NCBI RefSeq assembly: GCF_041146795.1
Contig: NC_135185.1
Span: forward strand, 8,419,529 to 8,483,528
Direction: 5' to 3'
Length of the DNA: 64,000 nucleotides
Origin: Maylandia zebra
Taxonomy: Eukaryota; Chordata; Actinopteri; Cichliformes; Cichlidae
The notes under the pieces were generated by a model. That model was not told the origin of the DNA. It did no database searches and saw nothing but the letters and a program-made list of their open reading frames with translations. The stretch's first letter is position 1; each line of letters starts with the position of its first letter. Of this stretch, positions 23,434 to 37,420 are shown piece by piece. Made by a program: the position numbers and the translations under genes.

Positions 23434-23904
23434 CTGAATATTATTTTACATATATATTGGAAAGATTTTCAAATAAGAAGTAACAAGAACCAACCTTAGT
23501 TACAAAAAGTTTATTGTGAAATGTAAATAAAAACAGAAGACAGTGATGTGGTCCTGCCATGAAATTTAAAATGAGCTAATGTTATTTCTTGAAATAGTAA
23601 CATGTTTTAGTTGTTCAACTGTAAATAAAGTTTATGTTTATAAGACTTGCATTGCATTGTGGGTTGCGTGAAAGCGGTGAATCACGTCATCTGACAGCTT
23701 ACCTCTGACTATAACGACTCCCTTGAAAGACAAAGAGTGAACAAAATCGCGCATGGAGTAAGAAATTCATTAAATTACACTGCATGAAAAATAATTAATA
23801 ACATAAACAGTAAAATATGAAGGATTTACATATTCCTTCCCAGCCCATGATCTGTCCACATTCAGATGATACAGAGAGTGTATCCGTAGTTATGCCCAGA
23901 TATC

Positions 23905-24051
23905 CACAGTGCAGTGGTATATTTTGTCCAGTGCATCCCCCCCTGCCTTTTTATAATTATTGATAGAAGTTTCACTTTCATTTCTTAGTAAATGATACTA
24001 ACTGCCCACACGTGAACAGCAGCACCGGACAAAATACACCACTGCACTGTG
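23905..24051. repeat. Inverted repeat enclosing an interferon-type promoter
   Basis: CACAGTGCAGTGGTATATTTTG at 23905 is mirrored by AAAATACACCACTGCACTGTG ending at 24051; the arms are about 30 bp. It has MITE-like form. The spacer holds the ISRE and TATA described in the next entry. Confidence 0.8.
23947..23979 (-). promoter_or_regulatory. Consensus ISRE plus TATA on minus, upstream of ISG12 copy C
   Basis: On minus, 23968-23979 reads GAAAGTGAAACT, an exact match to GAAANNGAAACT. It is followed 12 bp later by TATAAAAAG (23947-23955). The order and spacing are right for transcription toward copy C. The elements lie in the spacer of the inverted repeat 23905-24051. Confidence 0.65.
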
Positions 24052-24059
24052 TGGGGTCG

Positions 24060-24900
24060 CAATTTCAAGAGGTTGTGTGAGCAATTCCTCAGGTTAGAAG
24101 AAGGTTGATTTCAGCTCCCAAATTCCAATTAAAGTCAAAAACCACAAAAATCACAGGAGAAGAGCAGAGGTCTATGCCAGTTGTTTTATTCAACAGTGAA
24201 GTTCAGCAAAAAGAAGGAAAAGCAAAAGCTCCCCTAGGGTGTTTGCCGTAGGCGCATGCAGGTTGGGACCAACCCCAATGGACAGACAGCAGGGAAAAGC
24301 CCTGATGACTCTTCTGTCCCCTTCTTATGGGCCAGTAACCCCACCTCCTGCTGCTGGGTAACTTTCCACTTGTCCTCCAGCCAAAAACAGCAGAGCAGGG
24401 TCAGGTACCGACCAAGATACAGGCAGGGGCCAGTCAGGACTCTGGCTAAGGGCCGTCTGCAGAGGGGCACCCTTTGATTAACCCTTTGCTTTGCCTTATC
24501 ACAGTTGGTCACATCATGGTCAAAAGTCACACATTAACATACATCAGCAAGTGGCATAATCTTATGACATTACTTCTGACTGCAGACAGGTGTTGATTTT
24601 GCTACATGCGAACAAATATCTGATGATGTTTATTGCAGATATGCAGTATACACGTCATTCAAAAAATCCACAACAACTATGCTGCTTCTGGGTAAAAATA
24701 TTATCATTGTATTAGTATTTAGTTACTTGTATTTTCCTACCATAGACAATAGTAGAGACATACATTTGAATAGCCCATAAAGTCCATACAAGCTCTGCAT
24801 AATAACCTGTCTTTTGTTCATTTATAGTTCAGGCAAAATCACAGAAATACACCACTTAATGTGTGAAAGCATAATAAATGGATGGATGGATGTCAACCCC
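24060..24900. other. Unassigned repeat-like DNA
   Basis: Open frames occur on both strands at 24234-24530 but have no recognisable domain. The text around 24060-24540 has the look of a dispersed repeat. A short GGATGGATGGATG run is at 24878-24891. No gene is called. Confidence 0.35.
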
Positions 24901-24918
24901 CTGAGATCCAACCTCAGA

Positions 24919-25019
24919 ATCACTTTCACTTCCCAAGAAACAACAGCTGACCCTCACACTTGTATATAAGGCACAGTCGAGTCTTAGGCTCCTCATCCTG
25001 TGTGAGATAATGGGTCTAA
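24919..25019 (+). pseudogene. ISG12-like copy D: promoter and first exon only
   Basis: TCACTTTCACTT at about 24920-24931 is the reverse of AAGTGAAAGTGA, the hexamer pair bound by IRFs. TATATAAG follows at 24963-24970. Then 25010-25019 reads ATGGGTCTAA|GTGAGT, the same length, phase and donor as the first exons of A and B (ATGGGTTTTG|GTGAGT). No later exon is found before an L2 LINE starts about 100 bp on. It is probably a fourth, truncated ISG12 unit. The evidence is short motifs, so chance cannot be excluded. Confidence 0.4.
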
Positions 25020-25139
25020 GTGAGTACAGCTGCCTTTTTCACATCGTCTATAGCTACATCATATAAGCTCATGATTATAGCGTCACAAAAAATGTCTAAA
25101 TAATTACAGCTGGGCTGAGGTAAGATGTTTTTTTCTTTC

Positions 25140-28545
<3,406 letters not shown>

Positions 28546-28909
28546 CAAGTTTCCTACCCTTTTGTTACACTGCGGTAGAAAGTCAGCACCTATTTTCCAT
28601 TTGTACTTCAGAGCCACTTCTGCAGCACTGAATGTTAAATTACAGGTGCGTAACACAAAAAGAATTCCCTGAAACCGCTGCAGGGCTAGTAAACAGCTTT
28701 GTCTTCTTTTTAAACAGCACTCAAACAAGAAGGAGCAGAAGAGAAACAGCAGCAATCATGTACCCATCATGGACATTTTATAGCACACTTTTTAGAACCA
28801 GAGCAAACCAACCAAAAGAACTAGAATATAATTTTACTGTATATTCAACACAAGCGTTCACACTGCTGCTTTTAATTTCCTTGGGTGTAACATCACTTTA
28901 ACATCTCAC

Positions 28910-31900
28910 CTGACTGGTGTCAACAGGGGTGGGAATAAAGGAGGCCTGAGAGAGGAACTGGGTGGTTCCCAGCAGATCACGGACCCCATCGTGGTCCCTC
29001 TTGTACTCCTTCACAGGCTCTACATGCATCTTCTCTTTGGGCAACAGTGCTTCATAACACGGAGAGTAACTGGCAGGTGGCAAGAACTTGAAATCTCCAT
29101 GGCGACCGCCCAGCAGGAACCGGACCCTGTGATGATGACAGTAAAAGGCAGTAAATAACTTCAGCTAACATCCGTCTACATCTCTGGCATTACATAATAT
29201 CAGGCTTGCAGTAGAGACTTAAATGTTCTTCTTTGGTTATTTTTATTTTTTTATTTCAATGTTTACTGGTATGCTGTTGGGATAAAATGTAAGATAAAGC
29301 ATAACACATCACATAAATTTAAACCAAATATAACTTCATTTGATAGGAAAACATTTTAAGAAATGGTTTCAGGTTTATTTTTCCCCTTTTGGTATGACCT
29401 GTTCTGTCTCATTAAGATAAAAATTAAGATACCAGGAAGCTGCAGCACAGTAACAAAATTACTTTAATTTGGTGCTATGCCATTGGTTTTTGTGTGAACC
29501 TACAAAAGTTCATAAGGTGCAAATTCATCAAGAGCCTCAGCAAAAACACAATTATAAATGCAGAGCCTTACTTTACACCTGCAGAGAAACTGACTACAGG
29601 GAAGAAGAACCCGTCTGTGTTGAAGTCCTCGAACGTGCCCTGGACAGGCTGCCCGTTGATCCTGAAGGACATACTGGGAGCTCCCAAATCCAGACAGCAG
29701 CTGACCACATCGTCTGAGTTCAGCAGGTGCTGGTTAATGGAGGCCACGGCCCTTGGGATTCGGCCTAGACAACAGTGTGCAGAGAAAGATAGGGAGGATG
29801 GATGGCTGTTACAGCTGCAAAGTCATTGCAAATGTAGGGCAGGATGATGGGCAAGGAGAAGAGAAGTGAGCAGAGAGGTTGGGAGTTGGGTGGTGAGTGC
29901 TTTAACAAGAATGTCATGAAATGGATGAGGGGAGGTGATGGGTCTTTTAGCAGATTTAGAAGGGAAGTGAGGTGAAATAGTTTTTATGCTGTTAGGCTGA
30001 GATTGGAAAAGAGAGGGACTAAGAGACTTATACCCCTGAAGCACCAAGAGGACAAAGATATGGACTCAAACTACTGACTGGTTCCTTCTTCTTATGCAGA
30101 AAGAAAAAAAAAAAACTGCAATCAGCTGGCGCTTTCCGTTTGAATGCAAACTGAATATGTACGGCATGCATATCAAAATCATTCAAAACGTTGCAAGGCT
30201 TTTCAGAAGATGTAAAAGAGAAGTCTAACAGGTAGAGGTTGGAAAGTGGAATTTTATATCAGTGTCCCAAAGATGAAAAAGCAAAGTAAAGAGGGGACAG
30301 CAGGCTCCTGCATTATTCACAAAAGGTTCTGTCAGGTCAAAGTCCTTCAATAACCCTTTTTTAATTCCACAAACTTGGAGTTACCTAACTGCAGTAGTGC
30401 AGAGTAGCATGGAACAAATTTAAAAGTTTATATTATATAAAGACGAGATAACAGAGCAAGTTAAAAGCTAGACTGTGCTTTTTCCAGCTTTCCAGGGCCA
30501 TCAAATTTGCCTTTTTGCAGTAAGACTGTCTTTGACTGCGCATGGTTCCTAGTAATTACACGACACATGGACAGAATAAGGCCAATGGGCCAGAACCAGA
30601 CCGCTAATCATCTCAGTCCGAACCACAAGATCTTAAAAGAAAAATGAAATAAACAAAATAACATGATTCAGACACAGATCTCTGAAGTTTCTCAATGTGA
30701 TTGATTTCACTGAGTCTGTAGCATTACTTCATTGAATTCTAGTGCTGTTAGTTTCATTCTAGTGACAGGGAGTAGTGCAGGGGTAGGCAACTCCAGACCT
30801 CGAGTGCTGGTAATGAACTAATCATTTGATTCAGGTGTGTTGACCCAGAGTGATATCTAAAACTAGCAGGACACTGGCCCTCGAAGCCTGGAGTTGCCCA
30901 CCCTGGTGTAGTGCCTACCAAAAAAACTGCTTAAATGTAGACTCGTTAAAATGTTAATTTAAGTGGGGTTTTTTTTATGTTTTCATGTAATACTTTCATT
31001 GTTGGAGGCAAGCTGTAAAAACATTACCTTGTAATTACTGTATCATTTCCTCTTAGTTTGATGTTTAGGGGAAAGGGGTTGGGGGAAAATATGTTGGGTA
31101 AATATAGAGTTTAGAAGTTATAAACTCTGTATTCAACACACCTTGTTTTGAACTAAGGACACAAGAGTCAGTCATGTGATATCTCTTTTATGGCATGTGT
31201 GATGTCTGAAAGAAGACACTGCCTAGCAGTTTCCAGGAAAAGAATAGAACCAGACAATGGAAACCTAATCAGTGATAATGGCTATCTGGTTACTCAATTT
31301 CACAGTTCCACAGACCTACACAACAACAACAACATCATTCTTGTTTTGTATTTATAGTTAACCACTGCACAGATTCAGCCTCTCTTCAGCTTCAGTATGA
31401 TAGCTTTTCTGTCAGGAGGTCATCAGTTATCCAAGATGCACTGTTGGTTTTTGTCCATTATGACACACTACGTGAGATAAAAACCTTTTTTGTGCATACT
31501 GCCTATTTTCATTCTCAAACTGATGTAATACCTTGACTCACTATTGGGGATGGGTACCGGTGTCCGGTGCCATGATGGCACCGGTTCTGACATAAATGGT
31601 AGTAACCAGACCGAAAAGCAGCGCACATTTCGGTGCTTTATTTCGGGGCTTTTTTTTTCCTGAGCTGTGATACACTTCTAGCCAATCATTTTACGTTTCC
31701 CAGGATAGTAGGCGGGTCCAGGTACGTACGTTCAGTTAGAGCAGAGCTACAGATTAAAAATGTCCAAGGCGAAGCGGTTAAAAGTCTGGCTGTACTTCAC
31801 AGCAAAAGATGCAAACTCAGCAGCAACAAGTGCTTTAAGCTGATACTGTGATACTGTCAAAGGAGGTAACACCTCGAATCCGATGAAACACCTGGCGACG

Positions 31901-34900
31901 CATAGCGTTTTTTTTTAAAAGCCGAGAAATGCGCCGTATTTGATAGCTTGCTGCGAGACCTCACACCGTGCACGTCGGGTGGGTTGCCAGTTATCGGACC
32001 CGGAGCAACATCCCCCAAAAACCCGAAGAATAGAGTCCTGGCCCCTAGCCCTGCCAGTGTAGCAGAAATGATGAGGATGATGATGCAGCAGCAGCCGTTC
32101 TTCTCTGCGTGAGTAGCTTAATGTTGTTCGTGTGTAATTTACGTTGAGTAGGCTAACCACGTTATTACATTAATGCATGTAAGGTGAACTAGCAAACATC
32201 ATCATGGCTACATGCGGCTGTCCTCTTGTTTGATGGCAGATACTCCCTTCACCCTGGACAAAAAGGCTAAAATGACCAAAGAAAAAGTGGGAAACAGCTA
32301 AACATGAGAGGTTTTTGGACAAAGTTTGTGTTTTTTTTCCATTGTTTAAGCACTGCTTCCAGCCAAGAGTGATACCATATATGCCCTATAGCTGCAGAAA
32401 AGGCTAACATTGTTATCTTTTTACAAAAAAAAAAACAAAAAAACAGCTGAACATGAGAGGTTTTTGGACAAAGTTTGTGTTCTCCATTCTTTAAGCACCG
32501 GTTTGAGCACTGTTTAAGCACCGGCACCGTTTCAAAAGTACCGATTTGGCACCGGTATTGGATAAAACCTAAACGATACCCATCCCTACTCACTATGAAT
32601 CATCCAGATCAGTGCATAAACTGTTTGTTGTCAGGTAGATTAAACGTAGGATAAAAACAGCATTGAACCTTAAGATTGTATGCATCTAGACTAAATATAC
32701 ATTATCTCTATATTTTCTTACATACATGGGTTTTGAATTTCAACCACATATGAGATCTACCAGCAGTGAAATCCATTGCCTCCCCACCCTTCTCCTCCAC
32801 CAGGGTATGGAGCATATCCTTTAGTGTTGGCCCAGCCTACCCTCAGGTGGGTCGGCTCATTGGTTACAAAGTGGTCCACTTGGTCAATGACCAGCTCATA
32901 ATACCACTTCTTATACTGAGCTGAACCTTCAGCTATGCCCAGGAAGATATTTGGTCTCATACTGGAAATGAAAACAGGGAAAGTCAACACTGGATTGAAA
33001 TCGTCACTCCAAATTTCCACTCTTTAATCAGCTGTGTATACTGGGGCTACTGCATCCAGCAGCGGTGCAATACTCTAAATTCTCTACCTCTGAACATCAT
33101 TGACCAATCGAGTCTGAAGCAGCAGGTCCCTATTGGGAAGGAGGTTGTCACAGATCAGATTCTGATTGGCTCTCACTGCCACTCCATTGCATACACAGAG
33201 GGAACAAAGGACATCCAGGATCTGACAGAGAAAAAGACACTTGTGTCAGACAATTTTTCCTTTTTGTGTGAAAATATGTCACACATCCACAGTGTGTCAG
33301 CGTTTCACATGCTCCGAGAGGAAATGATTAGTTATTCAGACAGATTCTCTGCAAGCTGTGATGCTTGGAGCACATTCACAGTGCGCAAGAGGGCCTTCAA
33401 GCAGAACTATCGTCCTCCACCTGCCATTCATGATCAGCAACTGCTGTTTACAAGAAAGCTCTTTGATGTCTTCTAACAAGTGACAGTGTAAATATTAGGA
33501 AACTGACATTTAAACACTGTATACACATCACTCGGCTGGAACAAATGAAACCATGATAAAGATTTTAGTACAGTTTTTAAAACCCAGTTTGACAGCTTAA
33601 TTTTTTTTAACAGTTGTTGAGGTTTTATAATCCAATTAAATGTCTTTAGTGTTTAGTGTTTGTGTTTAAAAAAACAGAGCAACTGGCACCAAAGTTGATC
33701 CCAATTTGGACTAGACCACAACGAGGAAATATGTCTCCCACCTCTGCCCGCAAAGGACCAACCAACAGCCAAAATGTGACAACGACTGAGCCAGTTGTGT
33801 TTTTGCACTGACACAGTGGAGTATTTTTCTTAGCCAAGTGTTTTCATGATGCAAATTCGAACAGCATTTGTTGATTGCTCTGAGAAAAACCAGAGACAAT
33901 GATTGTGTTGGCACTTCCGGATTGACCCATTAAAGAAGCGGTAGCTGTAGAAATATAAACTTATCATGTAAAAACCTTATATAGGGGAAATCAAACCACA
34001 CTTCTGCATTTTTAGTGGTGATTGATGATTCTATGTATGCATTGGCAATCCTAACTCAACTCTGACTTCAAGAAATCCTCTGCCAAGGCATAAAACCAAA
34101 GCAGTCTGTCTGTCTACCATCAAGAGCATTGTGAAAACTGCCAAGGTGAATTGTCTATACTCCACAAGGAGCATGGACAAAGGAAGAACCTGTGAAATGT
34201 TTGGTGTGAAGCCAGGTTGTTTTCTCTAAAATTAGAAGATATGGCACTAGACTGGCATTGGCACAAAAAGCTCCTTTCTTGTACCTTTTCTAGTCTAATA
34301 TTTCTGCTTACCTTGTGGTTGCGTCCATGCTTGTAGAGCAGAGAGATGATGGATTTAATGTGACCTTTCTGGATGATGTTCAGAGCTTCTGGGCTTTCTA
34401 CCAAGATACAGTGGAGGACTTCCAGAATACCTATAGAGTTACACAAAATGTTTGTCATTTAACAAAAGAAACATTTAGACCACATCCCAACATTGATAGC
34501 TAGGGATGGGTACCGGTATCCGGTTCTGACACAAACGGTAGTAACCGGACCGAAAAGCAGTGCACATTTCGGTGCTTTATTTCGGTGCTTTTTTTCCCTG
34601 AGATGTCATACGCTTTGGATTCTAGCCAACCATTTTACCTTTCCGAGGATAGTAGGCAGGTCCAGGTATGTACGTTCTTTTAGAGCAGAGCTACAGATTA
34701 AAAACGCCCAAGGCGAAGCGGTCAAAAGTCTGGCTGTACTTCATAGCAAAAGATGCAAACCCAGCAGCCTGCAACAAGTGCTTTAAGGTGATACTGTGCA
34801 AAGGAGGTAACACCTCAAATCTGATGAAACACCTGGCGACGCATAGCGTTTTTTTTAAAAGCCTAGAAATGCGCCGTATTTGATAGCTTGCTGCGAGACC

Positions 34901-35708
34901 TCACACCGAGCACATCTACTGCGGGTGTGGTGCCTGTTATCGGACCAGGAGTTAGCAACATGAACCCAAAGAGGAGAGTCCTGGCCCCTAGCCCTGCCAG
35001 TGCAGCAGAAATGATGACGGATGATGATGCAGCAGCAGCCGTTCTTCTCTGTGTGAGTAGCTTAATGTTGTTCGTGTGTAATTTACGTTGAGTAGGCTAA
35101 CCACGTTATTACATTAATGCATGTAAGGTGAACTAGCAAACACCGTCGTAGTTACATGCGGCTGTCTTCTTGTTTGATGGCAGATGCTCCCTTCACCCTG
35201 GCCAAAAAGGCTAAAATGCCCAAAGAAAAAGTGGAAAACAGCTGAGAGGTTTTAGGACAAAGTTTGTGTTTTTCCATTGTTTAAGCACTGCTTCCAGCCA
35301 AGAGTGATACCATATATGCCCCATAGCTGCAGAAAAGGCTAACATTGTTATCTTTTTACAAAAAAAACATCTAAACATGAGAGGTTTTTGGACAAAGTTT
35401 GTGTTCTCCATTCTTTAAGCACCGGTTCGAGCACCGTTTAAGCACCGGCACCGTTTCAAAAGTACCGGTTTGGCACCGGTATCGGATAAAACCTAAACGA
35501 TACCCATCCCTATTGATAGCACATTTTTGTCCTTTGCGCCTATCAAAAATCTTTAATCGTTTTAGTTTTTTTTCCTCTCCTCAATTTTTCCACTGAAAGT
35601 TTCTCATCATACCTGATGAAGACTCCAGTCTTTCCAGTTTGCTGACCAACCAGTCCAATTTTCGGGAAAACTGGGTACAGTTGTTCCGGTTTCCACGAAT
35701 CAGTGCAG
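28910..35708 (-). CDS. ryr3: Ryanodine receptor exon block (ryr3-like), partial
   Basis: Six minus exons run in order from 35613-35708, through 34312-34430, 33088-33221, 32761-32961 and 29572-29764, to 28910-29126. They encode a continuous piece of the cytosolic part of the calcium-release channel, roughly RYR residues 560-810. It covers the end of the solenoid ([49 protein letters not shown]) and the first SPRY region ([58 protein letters not shown]). [14 protein letters not shown] and [19 protein letters not shown] point to RYR3. Frames are open and most junction phases agree. One is odd: exon 32761-32961 ends ...GGNGFHC, without a donor where GGNG should be joined to VGDDLYSYGFDGLHLW, and that small exon is not found before 29764. 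The next downstream exon is not found either. This is either a gene with very large introns or a decaying fragment. Confidence 0.75.
29127..29571. other. ryr3-like intron
   Basis: Intron between the exons ending with SAGVK and starting with VRFLLGG. No repeat or other gene recognised. Confidence 0.6.
30778..30905. mobile_element. Short hAT-type MITE
   Basis: The ends are CAGGGGTAGGCAACTCCA and TGGAGTTGCCCACCCTG, with flanks GAGTAGTG and GTGTAGTG matching at 7 of 8 positions. The body (TGATTCAGGTGTGTTGACCC, GATATCTAAAACTAGCAGGA) is a very common teleost MITE sequence. It lies in the ryr3-like intron 29765-32760. Confidence 0.8.
31545..32588. mobile_element. 1-kb hAT element with BED-finger fragment, copy 1
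   Basis: The ends are GGGGATGGGTACCGG and ACGATACCCATCCCT, with a perfect 8-bp duplication CTCACTAT (31537-31544 and 32589-32596). On +, about 31750-31910 resembles the start of a BED zinc finger (K..KRLKVWL-type, [13 protein letters not shown]). The remaining transposase is gone. Internally about 150 bp is repeated (CATGAGAGGTTTTTGGACAA twice). It is a sister of 34501-35512. Confidence 0.85.
34501..35512. mobile_element. 1-kb hAT element with BED-finger fragment, copy 2
   Basis: The same family as 31545-32588, with ends TAGGGATGGGTACCGG and ACGATACCCATCCCTA and a perfect 8-bp duplication TTGATAGC (34493-34500 and 35513-35520). The + strand keeps more of the BED finger ([20 protein letters not shown], then [17 protein letters not shown], i.e. 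C-x2-C...H-x3-4-H). It lies in the ryr3-like intron between 34430 and 35613. Confidence 0.88.
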
Positions 35709-37420
35709 CTTAACAAACAACAAAGATTTCAAAAATAAAATATTAATATTATAAAAGTGCATTCCAGCAGCAGAATATCAGGTGAGTGGATACTGCAAAC
35801 AATTTGACTTTGACTAATGAATAAGCGTCAGGTTTTCCTGATATGACATATGTGCATATGAAAACTCATTAAATCTGAATAGAAAATACATGAGAAAAAT
35901 TGTAAAGGCACTATTAAACCAAGACCTCTATCCCCCATAAAAAGTTGAGGTGTATTCTCTTGTACCATCCTCTACACCTGTGGGTGACATTAAGAAGCCT
36001 CTTTATCAATATACTGTCTCATTTCTCACCATTTAGATTCTGGGACAGCAGACGGATAATGTCTGTGAAACACTTTAACAGCACTCTGTGCCAAAGGAAT
36101 ACTGATGGGTGTCTAATCTCCTTTAATTCTGCGCTCTCAGCCAAGCTATAGTTCAAAATGAACACATGGCTAGATCCACAGTTTGAGTCAAGGGCAAGGA
36201 TATTCACTGTGACTGATGTGAATGTAAAATTCAAAGGTCAAAGACAGGCAGGAGAACCTGGGGCTGCACAGACTACAGGCTTTAAACCATGGTTACATAA
36301 TCATACAGTGTATTAAGATATACTGTAATATTGCTAAGGCTTTAATGAAGACATCAATTTAAAGTGAAACGATTTGTCCCACTGAGTCCAAGAACAATTT
36401 TATCTCATTAAAGAAATAAATAACAAACAAGGAAAAAAGTAGATTGTTCAGTCAGAAAATAAATGTGAGAAGCCATATTTATTTTATTAATGTATTTATC
36501 CATTTTAATATTACTCAGTTTTTGCACACAGGACATTAGAATGTGTGCCTCCTTCAAGACATCTGGAGAGCTAATCACGAAGACTGCTTCAAGAGTAGAA
36601 GGCTGTGTTAAAGAATAAAAGCGGTCACACCAAATATTGCATTTCAAGCTCATTAGAATTGCACAAACTCTGTTTTTGCCCTAAATAATGTATTTCCACA
36701 TATTTTTAGACAGGTTTCAATAAGCTGCTATACCCATTTCCCATTTCCCAGCAAAATATAAAAAAGAGGAGTGAATCAAGAAATGTGCATAATTACTGTA
36801 CATCTTGCATCTTGTGTATTATAAATACCCACTAAAGTCTAGAATAATGCAAACCAGCCAATTAGAACATCGTTATTTCATGTTAGACTTACATCTGCAT
36901 TTTGGAATGTAGCTTGGTGTAGACACACAGTAGAGGAGGTTGCACATCTATAGCTCTAGGAAAACTGGGCAAACTTTATCTGCTTAAGTTGAGTAATGTC
37001 TCCACACTAGTAAAAATCTCTACAACAGGTGGCCATTGTAAATAGTGGTGGGATGTTTTTATGTTTATCTTTAATACACAGCCTGACTTAACTTCTGGGG
37101 ATCGTGACTTTTTAGGGCTTCCAGCCAGGATATCTGGGAAGCAGAAATGCATGCTAATTTAGCCTCAAATAAGCTAATTAAATTGACATTTTCATCAGAT
37201 TACAGCTGATGACATGTAGACTTAAGTTTTGCAAATGAAATCCCTCTCTTCATACGAGTTTGTAAAGATCATCAATAGTATAATACAGTGAGGCTCATGG
37301 AAAATTCCTGCTTGGGGTGATATTGATGTCCATAATCTCATCATTTAACAAGCACACTGCCTACTTGGACAGATAACAGACCAATAAGAGAGAGAAGGTC
37401 AGAACAAACAAGGCCCCGAC
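35709..37420. other. Non-coding, nothing recognised
   Basis: No upstream ryr exon (expected to encode the stretch before ALIRGNRNN) is recognised here, and I see no repeat family. It may be intron or flank. Confidence 0.4.

Noticed and set aside
24234-24530. Open frames on both strands in unassigned DNA
   Set aside because: No domain, no splice context and mutual overlap; likely part of an old repeat.
30490-30520. Candidate for the missing ryr exon (a short FDG-coding word on minus)
   Set aside because: Only three residues agree with the expected GFDGLHLW, without splice sites in phase.
31405-31440. Second candidate for the missing ryr exon (DDLL-coding word on minus)
   Set aside because: The flanking residues do not match and the frame closes at once.
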